NCBI GenBank assembly: GCA_000969725.1
Contig: JXSR01S002366.1
DNA from: Ophiothrix spiculata
Lineage: Eukaryota > Echinodermata > Ophiuroidea > Amphilepidida > Ophiotrichidae
Strand: one strand, 5' to 3'
Length of the DNA stretch: 30,034 bases
The notes under the pieces were generated by a model. It was not told the origin of the DNA, ran no database searches, and saw only the letters and a program-made list of their open reading frames with translations. Every line of letters begins with the position of its first letter. Position 1 is the first letter of the stretch. Both the position numbers and the translations under genes were made by a program. Positions 22,313 to 30,034 of the stretch are shown piece after piece.

Positions 22313-22464
22313 TAGCTAGGTTGCGCAAACTCTCGTTCGGTCAAACCGAACGTAGATTTTTTTGTTATTCATGAGTTACCCATGCGAATATTCATGAATA
22401 ACAAAAGATTGTGAGGCTGTTTTCCGTTCGGTTCGACCGAACAACGGTTTGCGCAACCTAGCTA
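22313..22464. mobile_element. Palindromic MITE that can fold as a cloverleaf
   Basis: The ends are a perfect 18-bp inverted repeat, TAGCTAGGTTGCGCAAAC at 22313-22330 and its complement at 22447-22464. Inside are two small hairpins of the same motif, GTTCGGT/ACCGAAC (22335-22351 with loop CAA; 22426-22442 with loop TCG). Between them is a third, GTTATTCATGA (22364-22374) with TCATGAATAAC (22392-22402). One single strand can thus form a closed stem with three arms. The TAGCTA at each end is itself a palindrome, so the target duplication (TA or more) cannot be separated from the ends. Confidence 0.85.
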
Positions 22465-23067
22465 ATATCATCTTCTGTACTACCACCCAATTTCATACTA
22501 TATAACCCATTTGAATAAATTAGAAGAAGTATTAGATTAACAATTCATTTTACATTAGATGTGACAAAATGATATTTCTATTTTCATCGCAGAGCTCACC
22601 TTAAATATTTGCTTTGTAGTGGCAAACGGAATACAAATTGATGGTTTAATGTCTGAGCAGGTGTGTATCACGGCTTAAGAACGATAAGACAGCGATAATA
22701 TTATATGTCTGTGTGTTGTGAGACAAATAAACGTGTTTAGAATTTCCCTTAATTTTCATCATACTTGAGCATCTTTTCGATGATTAAAAGAATATATTAT
22801 ATCAATGATAAATGTGAAATAATGCAGGTTTTGTCATAGTTTCTGCGTATAATGTAAAACAGGGTAGTTTGTTTTAGAATTACGATTGATATTTAATTTT
22901 GTGAATTTTACACAAAATATGAAACCCTATCATTTGTTTATTCACTTTTTAAACAAAAACAATGTACAAGCTTTCATTAAAAAAAAGAAGTTTGATGGAC
23001 GCAATCGAATTTTTAGCCAAGGCATGTACAGCCAAGGACATTTGATGTAAAATTGTTTTTTATATAG
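22465..23067. other. Unannotated stretch
   Basis: No gene seen. A short repeated AGCCAAGG(C/A)CAT-like motif occurs twice at about 23018-23042. Confidence 0.4.
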
Positions 23068-23425
23068 CATCCAAGCCACAAAAGTGTCCTGAAAAGGATG
23101 GCAACTGTCTGGCATGGATCTTTTTTGCCAGACAATATTCTCAAGTGAGTCGAGTTCTGTCCAAGTGCGTGATACACTTGGACATCACAAAGTTATCATT
23201 TAATGGTGCATGAAATAGGCATCACACAGCAAAATTATTGTTATATATATATTAAATCAAAGCCACAAAAGTGTCATGAAAAGGATACCAATGGTGTTGT
23301 CTGGCATGTTTAGCCAGACAATATTCTCAAGTGAGTCGAGTTACGTACAAGAACGTATTACACATCAGAATTTTATCGTTTAATGTCGCATACAATAGGC
23401 ATCACGCAGGAAGATAAAAGAATGT
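23068..23425. repeat. Two-unit tandem repeat, ~187-bp period, with hairpins
   Basis: Unit 1 (about 23068-23250) and unit 2 (about 23255-23425) share AAGCCACAAAAGTGTC, TGAAAAGGAT, TTGTCTGGCATG-like and GCCAGACAATATTCTCAAGT, GAGTCGAGTT, and AATAGGCATCAC. Each unit holds a hairpin with stem TGTCTGGC/GCCAGACA (23106-23134 and 23298-23320); the stems are identical while the loops differ. Unit 1 has a second perfect hairpin, GTCCAAGTG/CACTTGGAC at 23159-23183, which is decayed in unit 2. Confidence 0.85.
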
Positions 23426-23864
23426 TAATATTTTTTAGATTAGGCATTCCGCATTGAAATGAAAGGCAACAAATCCGTGATAAATAATCGAAACTTTTAC
23501 ACAACCCTCCCATTCTTGGGAAACGAAATTACAAAACTCTACCATTCTTTTTTCAAATTAAAGACAAACAAACGAAAAATATATCAAACTAATTCTGAAT
23601 GTCAAAAAAGGTCTATGTTTTTGAAGATGTATTCCTTCTGAGTACTTATCATTTTGACATACCCTATACTAGTATGCAATTAACCCTCGTCTTTGGAAGC
23701 CTATTCATGTTACATGTGAGAAGGGTCTCCTCTTTCCATCGATGCCATAATCATGACATCTACTATATTAATTTTCTTTTATGTGATTAAAATTTGATAT
23801 CTGCTTAGAAATTAAACTATCTATTTGTATTCCGTTTGTCGCGACAAATCAAACATCCATCTTT
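23426..23864. other. Unannotated stretch
   Basis: No gene is supported; short overlapping open frames (23459-23641, 23599-23790) lack domains. A perfect 14-bp palindrome, TTTGTCGCGACAAA, lies at 23835-23848. Confidence 0.4.
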
Positions 23865-24060
23865 CTTTCTTTATCTCTCACTTTCATTCTTTTTTTCTCC
23901 GGCAACACTTTGACGTTATCTCTAGCATACAATGACCGATTTTGATCAAATCTGTGTCATATGACCACCTAGAGATCAAAGGTCATATAGGGGTCAAAAG
24001 TTGTTCGCCTTCTCCTCGGGCTCAAAGGTCAAATTAAAGGTCAAATATTCAACTTACACA
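23865..24060 (+). repeat. GGTCA-rich repeat family T, copy 1
   Basis: A CT-rich lead-in is followed by GGCAACACTTTGACGT, TCTCTAGCATACAATGACCG, ATTTTGATCAAA and then several AGGTCA or GGGTCA motifs (AAAGGTCATATAGGGGTCAA, AAAGGTCAAATTAAAGGTCA). The same order is found at 29646-30034. No coding potential. Confidence 0.8.
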
Positions 24061-24450
24061 AAATATCCAAGTAATCAATGAGAAATAGGTAAGCGGGTTA
24101 CAATAGAAACCTTGTTCAATAGATGATGGCGTAAACCTGCATCAAATTGAAGTCAAAATGGACACCAAAATATCTTTCTACACTACATATTGGATATTTC
24201 TTTTATTAAAACAGCAATAAAATCACTAAATATTCAAATATTCAATTGCAAATTGCTTGTCGGGCAATCACAGGCAAAATACACCAAAATCTCTGTTGAT
24301 AATGTGATTTAAAATAAACATTTTATCTGTCAAAATTGGGCAAAAGTGGCATTGAAACAGCTTTTATAAGCATTAGATATTCAAGATAATCAATGCAAAA
24401 TAGATTTTCAGGGTTATAATAGAAACATGTCTCCCCAACTTATGTTACTA
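24061..24450. repeat. Diverged direct repeat of ~70 bp, 315 bp apart
   Basis: AATATCCAAGTAATCAATGA then AATAGGT...GGGTTACAATAGAAAC (about 24062-24112) is echoed by ATATTCAAGATAATCAATGC then AAAATAG...GGGTTATAATAGAAAC (about 24376-24427). This may be an internal duplication of repeat family T or its downstream flank. Confidence 0.6.
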
Positions 24451-25840
24451 GTTAATGAGAGCATGTTTTGTAAAGTACACTATCATACATCTGTGGCAGT
24501 GTAAACTGATTTGTATGTGAGACAGTTTATCGAAAACATTTCAAAGTTTACTTACAAATGCAAAGAGATCAAATGAACTAGTTGATTGATGCATGTAAAT
24601 AAATCATAATTTTTTTTAAAAAAAAATTATTTGTTTAAAAGTTATGTTATATTATAAAAACGTATTAAGTCTTGCAACATGTTTCGTATTTAACTTTCGA
24701 TAGGATAGAATGCAATTTGCCATTTTATGCTATCACAAATGCAATAATATGGTATAAGTAGACACATAGTAGGCTCTGTGAATTGCAAAATATAGCGATA
24801 AACATGCAATCACAGCGTTAGCAGCAGTCTAATACTCCATAATGAAGCAATACTCTGATGTAGCACGTTTCATTATAAGTTTAAATTCAGTGAACTATCC
24901 CCAAGGTGATTAATTTCCATAAAACAGTCATTCTGGTGCTTTGTGGAATATCGGTCATCTTTTAATGTAACAAACTTATATGTTGCGTCACTTAAAACGC
25001 TCAACACATTTCCCTTAACATATCTAAGACCTATAAGAAGGTGTCATAAAACGAGCCCGCAGGGTAAGTTCTATAACATACTAATCGAATAACTAAAAGG
25101 GGAAGTTCTATAAGTAGCAACTTTTGTTTGGCCAAAACAGTCTGCTGATAAGAGCATGTTATTATGGAGTATAATTATATACTTAGCATCAATGTTTTTG
25201 TCCTAAGATGAGGTCAATATCGCTTCACCTCAAGGTAAGTGTTTCAAGGTCAGCCCAATTATTACATAACAGTTGTACAACTTAAGTCCAGTTTTGGTCT
25301 ATAACGTGATCTGATATTTTAGAAGACAATTACAAAAAAATTCAATTCAGAAGAAATCTAGTAATAGATGAACTGTTATGAAAACTTACATTAGTGAACT
25401 TGATATAAGAACTTCTCTACTAATTGAAATTCTGGCTTATTGGAATTTCATGTAACCTATATGTTATTATATAACATTTTGTTTCCTAAGCAAGGTCATC
25501 TTTCTTCCTGTAACTCAGCCAAGGCATAGCTATGTCAGATTTCTGTCTGCATGTTATCTTTCAAACAAACATTATTTGGGTCAAAGATAGCCCTGTATTA
25601 TATAAAACAGGTGTTTTGTCTGGACGTGATTATTAATATTATTTTGGGAAATCAAATTTTATGAAAGGCCCATACTACCTGCTCCTACGTCCTTCGTTAC
25701 AAAGTTGGTAATTTTTGACTATGTATCATGCTCTATTTTAGTCCATTATCAATGACAATTATTGTATAATAGCGTAACGTGTAGGACAATACATACGGGG
25801 GAAAATTATAGCTGTTAATACTGTGCAATTGGTCCATGAG
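24451..25840. other. Unannotated AT-rich stretch
   Basis: A T8A9 palindromic tract is near 24608-24628. No gene, RNA or repeat copy is supported. Confidence 0.4.
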
Positions 25841-26990
25841 TAGGGGAGGGTGGGGTGAGTTGTCCCCCCTTTTGTTTGAACGCCTCTGTATTGAAGAGGT
25901 TAAAGTCTAGAAGATTTTCCTGTTAGCACAAGATAGATATGTACCCAAGCTATGTTTTATGTAAATACTAAGACTCTGCGGCTTATCGTTTTTAAATAAT
26001 TAAAAAAATAAACAAAGGCGTCAAAAGGGTTGGCCCACCCAGTGGGGTGAGTTGGCCCCATTTACAAAAAAAAGAGTCGTACTCATTTAACCGTGACAAT
26101 TTTCACACATTGTGTTTTTTTAAGTGAAGCACGGGAATGTTCTGCATACAAAAATGCCCTTTTGAGATGAAATGCCATAATAAATTAATACAATATCGAT
26201 CTTTTAAAAAGATACGTTGTGACCTATAGTGTTATCTGCATGCAAGATATGCAATATAGGCCAACCAGTTTCATTTAAGACTCCTTGCGTCTTGTTATAC
26301 GCATCTATTTACTTGTTTAGAATTAAAATCGTGTTAAAACGTCATAAATGTAATTGTGCTAGAGTCTGAGTAGGTTATCATACCATCTTGGGCAAATTCG
26401 CCATAGAGCCAACTTGCCCAATGTGGTAGGGGGCCAACTCGCCCCGTAGTCCCAGTTTTGACTTAACCTCGTGGTATCCCTGGACAAAATCGAGTACAAA
26501 AATAGTACAACATTCCTAAGGTGCACATTTGGAACATCATTTAAGTACAATTTGAGTACATTTATAGTACATAAATTTGTACTATATTTGTACTAAAACT
26601 GTACTATAATTGTGTTCCAAATGTGCACCTTAGGAATGTTGTACTATTTTTGTACTCGATTTTGTCCAGGGATATACCAACAAAACAAAGGATAAAGTGG
26701 ATATGATATCATGACATGTTGGACATGTACTATAGCTCGTAATCAATAATAATAACTTGACACTAGTACAAAATTACGTTTGCTAAAAAAGTTTACTTAG
26801 GTAACTCAAAAACTCGTTTTACTGATAACTCACACAAAGTGGTGAGCTGGGTTTTGTAAATTTTATGGTAAATTTGATGCATTATATATGACCAAAAATC
26901 ACCAGTAACATAATTCTCCCTAGGTCACGTGAGCAGAAACTCGTGTTGGGCCAACTTGCCCCGAGGGCTAACTCACCCAAACTTCCCCTA
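25841..26990. mobile_element. Inverted-repeat element with GTGAGTTGGCC motifs
   Basis: The ends TAGGGGAGGGTGGGGTGAGT (25841-25860) and the complement of 26966-26990 (TAGGGGAAGTTTGGGTGAGT) form an imperfect inverted repeat of about 25 bp. TA at each end may be the target duplication. The same GGGTGAGTTGGCCC-like motif recurs inside: GTGGGGTGAGTTGGCCCC at about 26042-26059, AGCCAACTTGCCC and GGGGCCAACTCGCCCC near 26398-26443, and GGGCCAACTTGCCCCGAG near 26948-26965. Excluding the nested MITE it is about 950 bp. No transposase frame is seen; the 63-residue minus frame at 26359-26550 is a by-product of these motifs. Confidence 0.7.
26475..26674. mobile_element. Palindromic MITE with 11-bp-phased GTAC (26477-26672)
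   Basis: TA flanks (26475-26476, 26673-26674) enclose a 196-bp element. Its outer arms, 26477-26535 and 26614-26672, are perfect 59-bp inverted repeats starting TCCCTGGACAAAATCGAGTA. The sequence GTAC starts at 26494, 26505, 26545, 26556, 26567, 26579, 26590, 26601, 26641 and 26652. Within each block the spacing is 11 bp (once 12). A TA duplication suggests the Tc1/mariner superfamily. The perfect arms indicate a recent insertion or recent arm homogenisation. It has landed inside the 25841-26990 element. No coding capacity. Confidence 0.92.
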
Positions 26991-27282
26991 TTTATCTACT
27001 TTATAATAAACAGCACTTGGATCATTGTTAAAGAAAACGTTTAATGAAAAGAGACACAAAGTAATGTCATCATTCGTATCAATCTTATTCATGTTGCAAG
27101 AGAAGTAAAATGTCTCAAGGCATACGACAACATCTAGGTTAAAAGATTGCGATAGAAATAAAAGGATATTGACAATAATCTTGATGTAACGGCCAATATG
27201 GCAAAGAGAATTCTAAATCTAATGTATGTACGTTTTAAACGGTATTATGTAACTGATGTTGTCTCGGGGATAAAGATGTGTG

Positions 27283-27600
27283 TCGTTATAGTTTTCGCTA
27301 GCTCAGCAGCTTAGTTCTCGGACTGTTAAACATAAGATATCGATCGTTCCGTGTTCGAGTCCAGCTTGAGCTGAGTGTGTGAAAACTGTATATTCTATGA
27401 AGGTGTAAATTGCTCAAGCTAGGGTTGCGCCAATATGTAGGCCGCAGTAAGCCGTTCGGCACCAGGGAGTCCAGGTAGTGATTTAACCCAACGATTAGAA
27501 CTGCTTTGTAAAGTGTGCTGAGGCCGTGTGGAACTACAAGTCAGGGGGATCGCGAAGTACACTATAAAGCACCTGCAATTTATTCTATTCTATTTGTCGA
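27283..27600 (+). mobile_element. tRNA-derived SINE (plus strand)
   Basis: The head has an A box, TAGCTCAGCAG (27299-27309), and a B box, TGTTCGAGTCC (27352-27362), with tRNA-like spacing. The body runs through AAGCCGTTCGGCACCAGGGA and CTGCTTTGTAAAGTGTGCTG to a tail of ACACTATAAAGCACC and ATTCTATTCTATT, a simple-repeat end as in SINEs mobilised by CR1/L2-like LINEs (inference). TGTCG occurs on both sides (27281-27285 and 27595-27599) and may be the target duplication. Copy A of repeat R has only a GTTT microsatellite here (about 3760-3787), so that copy is an empty site. It differs from the SINE at 13049-13307 in head and body. Confidence 0.82.
27299..27362 (+). promoter_or_regulatory. Internal Pol III promoter of the SINE
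   Basis: A box TAGCTCAGCAG and B box TGTTCGAGTCC are close to the tRNA consensus. The remainder does not fold as a good tRNA, so this is not called a tRNA gene. Confidence 0.75.
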
Positions 27601-28123
27601 ATATTTCGAAAATCGAATAATGTTTTGTTTATTCGTTTTTTCAGAATAACATGTTGATGCTTTTGCATTCTGTTTAATTCTAGATTTGTATGATAGCATA
27701 AGAATTTGTTCACAGCACAAATGAAAATCAATGTATCGGCAGATGTATCAATCATTTGTAAGTATGTAACAAATAAATCAATATTCCACGAGCCTTTATT
27801 TATCATTCATAATGTGCAGCTGTGCTGGTGAACGCGAGTTTGCTCCTTTTACATGTTCTAATCTTGTAGCATGCATTTCCAAAATTATTACCTTGATTGT
27901 TCAACATAAACTGCAGAGATGAGATTTATGTCATAGCAAGTAAAGCTATGAAGACTGTGGGTGAAATACATCTGAGCATTATCATAATAAAAAAAATTAA
28001 AAACATTTTTACGTCATAAAATCATCCATCATTGTTGTTGTTGTGGGTGTAAATTTCACTTCTAAATGGCCACAGAACCTAGCATAAACATTATATCCAC
28101 GATATATCTGTTGATAATAAAAA

Positions 28124-28420
28124 TGAAAATGTCTGGATACGCCACTGGATTCTGATGATGCAAGAGAAGTAAAATGTCAGACAGTCCCTACTGATTTATC
28201 AGATCTTAACTAAAGGTAAATCTCAAAGCATACGACAACATCTAGGCTGAAAGATCGCGATAGAAATGAAAGGATATTGACAATAATCTTGATGTAAGGG
28301 TCAACTTGGCAAACGGACATTTTAATCTAATTTTCCTGTATAATTCATTCGCCACTAGACAGGAGAAAGATGCGGGTGTCAGGTAAATTTAAATAGACAT
28401 TCTCATATGTTAGGGCGGTA
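28124..28420 (+). repeat. Repeat family R, copy E
   Basis: Opens with AATGAAAATGTCTGG then ATACGCCACTG, the right end of the hAT-like MITE, followed by GATTCTGATGATGCAAGAGA as in copy A. It then has the full core (CAGACAGTCCCTACTGATTT, CATACGACAACATCTAGGCT, GACAATAATCTTGATGTAAG). The tail TTTTCCTGTATAATTCATTC and GTGTCAGGTAAATTTAAATA matches copy C. It lies only about 70 bp after copy D. Confidence 0.82.
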
Positions 28421-29645
28421 ACTCTGTGTTTTGTTCTATCTTGTCGGAATAGTAGATCATAGCAATTCTTTACAATCGGCAACAAAATCCATTTCAACAT
28501 ATTGTTTGTCAACGCTACTGTGGAAGGTATTATACCCTTTTTTCCTTATAATGATTTGAAGCTGCCTATTTTGATATCTCGATTTTGCATAGTTCGTATT
28601 TGTCCTCATTTGAAAAGTAAATGAAATTTGAAACAGACCAAACAGAATGTAATGTTACTGTACTCCCGCTCGTCATACATTATGTATCACTACAAAAATA
28701 TAATTAAAATCAGGAAATGATTAAATTCAAACTAAAAAAGTTTCAAAATCCAACAAGCACAATAAAAGACAAAGGGACGAAGACAATGCTCAAGTAAAAG
28801 GGAAAGTAATAAAAGCAAAAGGTATTTATTAAACTGTTGCCTTTTTTACGGTTAAATGCCGGTTTTTTGTTTGAACGTAACTTAGAAGTACCATGAAGTA
28901 AATATGGTTAATGTCAAAAGTGAATTTACTGTATTTTATCCTCATTTAAGATATCTTTGTGATATTCAATACGATTCTTCTCGATATAGATTTTAGTAAC
29001 TTTGCAATGATATTTGAGTTTATAATTGAATACGCCAGTACAAAAAACCCAACTTCAATAGCTCCCTTCTGTTAAGTTCTGTAAAATATAAATACATACA
29101 AATATCTGAAAATGCTTTCAAATCACTAAAAGGGATTTCCATGTCTATATCCCAATCATAGTGTCACATTTGACCTTGTAGTTGCCGTTTTGAGTCTTAG
29201 TAACATAAAACTGCAATTTGTTTCTTTAGCATGTTTAGTCAAATAAACTAAAATTAATATATTAAAAAAAAATGATTTAAAAGTAAGCAAAGTAACAATC
29301 AACAGGCCCAGCATCCATCACAACCATATCTTAACATGCCTGTGGTTCCCAGTCAATTAAATTAATAGTCATTTCTGCCTATAATAGTACATATACAAAA
29401 ATATTATACAGCATGATTGAATGGAATTCACACAAATCCAGACACAGTGGACCGACAAGTGCTCTTTTTTGACGTGACATGTCACATTTGTTGTGTTTGG
29501 ACTAAATGTTTGAAAACTCATTTTAATGAAAATCAAAATTAGAAAAAAAAGTGCTCAGTTATGATTTTGTTTGAAAAACAAATTTGGAAAGCGTCCTCAA
29601 AATGCTAATTTATTGAAAACAGCAGGTCGGTTTTTTGTTTGTTTG
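28421..29645. other. Unannotated AT-rich stretch
   Basis: No gene, RNA or repeat copy supported. Confidence 0.4.
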
Positions 29646-30034
29646 TTTTGTTACCCTGCCAAAGGCTTTGGCAGGGTTCTGTTTTTCACCAGTTTCTTTC
29701 TTTCTTCTTTCTTCTTTCTTTCTTCTGGCAACACTTTGATGTCTCATAACTCTAGCATACAATAACCGATTTTCATCAAACTTGGGTGAAAGGACCCGGG
29801 TCACCTCTCATTTATGTCACCTGACCCCTGACCCCTCAAAGGTCACGTAGGGGTCACGGGGTCAAAAACTTGATTTTCACGAAAAAAGTTTCAACTCATG
29901 TACATTACATGCTATGGTCATGAAATTTGGGGGCATGAAACCTCTTGACATTATCCACAAAAGTCATGGGGTGGCAAAAATGTGTGGGGTCAAATGATGT
30001 CACAGGGGTCAAATAAAAAAGGTCAAATTTTCAA
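29646..30034 (+). repeat. GGTCA-rich repeat family T, copy 2 (runs off the window)
   Basis: Starts near a tight hairpin, ACCCTGCCAAA/TTTGGCAGGGT with loop GGC (about 29651-29676), then a CTTT/CTT-rich tract (29689-29726). It continues with GGCAACACTTTGATGT, CTCTAGCATACAATAACCGA, TTTTCATCAAA, and at least seven GGTCA motifs. It shares order and wording with 23865-24060 but is longer. Open frames of 64 residues on both strands here follow the CT-rich tract and are not genes. Confidence 0.8.

Larger units (their letters stand above)
27028..28050 (+). repeat. Repeat family R, copy D (carries a SINE)
   Basis: Begins like copy C (ATGAAAAGAGACACAAAGTA, TCTTATTCATGTTGCAAGAG). It lacks about 35 bp of the core after AAGTAAAATGTC, then follows copy A closely (GGATATTGACAATAATCTTG, ATGTATGTACGTTTTAAACG, TGTTGTCTCGGGGATAAAG). 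After the SINE it continues with TTTTTTCAGAATAACATGTT, ATATTCCACGAGCCTTTATT, ATGTGCAGCTGTGCTGGTGA and AAGACTGTGGGTGAAATACA, as in copy A at 3785-4175. Confidence 0.85.

Noticed and set aside
23068-23425. CRISPR-like repeat-spacer array
   Set aside because: Only two long units with internal hairpins, no short regular repeats; the setting is a eukaryotic genome.
24600-24632. Poly-T/poly-A palindrome as a transcription terminator
   Set aside because: Rho-independent terminators are not expected in this genome type and no gene ends nearby; simple AT-rich sequence.
27290-27375. Possible tRNA gene
   Set aside because: A and B boxes are good, but the acceptor and anticodon stems do not pair convincingly and the sequence continues into a SINE body and tail.
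29571-29804. Two opposing 64-residue frames
   Set aside because: Both cross the CT-rich tract and hairpin of repeat family T; low-complexity translation only.

Overview
The window looks like AT-rich intergenic or intronic DNA from an animal, probably a marine invertebrate. I see no bacterial or viral gene layout, no operons and no long host reading frame. What I do see is eukaryotic: two tRNA-derived SINEs with Pol III boxes, many inverted-repeat (MITE-type) DNA transposons with target-site duplications, one decayed DDE-type transposase gene, and old segmental duplications. A hemichordate, echinoderm, lancelet or cnidarian would fit; I cannot decide which from sequence alone.

Layout. 1-2.0 kb: a possible LINE 3' tail, then two diverged copies of a ~0.5 kb repeat. 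2.6-7.2 kb: copies A and B of a dispersed repeat family (here called R), a hAT-like MITE (3181-3518), a TTAA-flanked MITE with long G/C runs (4486-5050) and a long-armed foldback element (6239-7122). 9.87-10.91 kb: a second TTAA-flanked inverted-repeat element. 12.5-17.7 kb: a pair of diverged duplicated segments flanking the only coding element, a 2756-bp DNA transposon (13515-16270) with ~150-bp terminal inverted repeats, a 7-bp target duplication and a transposase frame broken by two small indels. A SINE (minus strand, 13049-13307) sits in one duplicated segment and is absent from the other.

17.7-22.1 kb is mostly featureless AT-rich DNA with copy C of repeat R (20978-21330). 22.1-23.4 kb holds two MITEs 29 bp apart, the second of which can fold into a three-hairpin cloverleaf, and then a 187-bp tandem duplication carrying hairpins. 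23.9-24.4 kb and 29.65-30.03 kb are two copies of a GGTCA-rich repeat. 25.84-26.99 kb is an inverted-repeat element with GGGTGAGTTGGCC motifs, into which a 196-bp palindromic MITE has inserted; that MITE has perfect 59-bp arms and GTAC motifs spaced almost exactly 11 bp. 27.0-28.4 kb holds copies D and E of repeat R in tandem, with a second SINE inside D.

No intact protein-coding gene is supported. The genes do not work together in any pathway: the window is a record of nested and successive transposition, and the paralogous copies provide empty sites that date several insertions relative to the duplications. The most interesting items are the 7-bp-TSD transposon family, the 11-bp-phased GTAC palindrome and the cloverleaf MITE.
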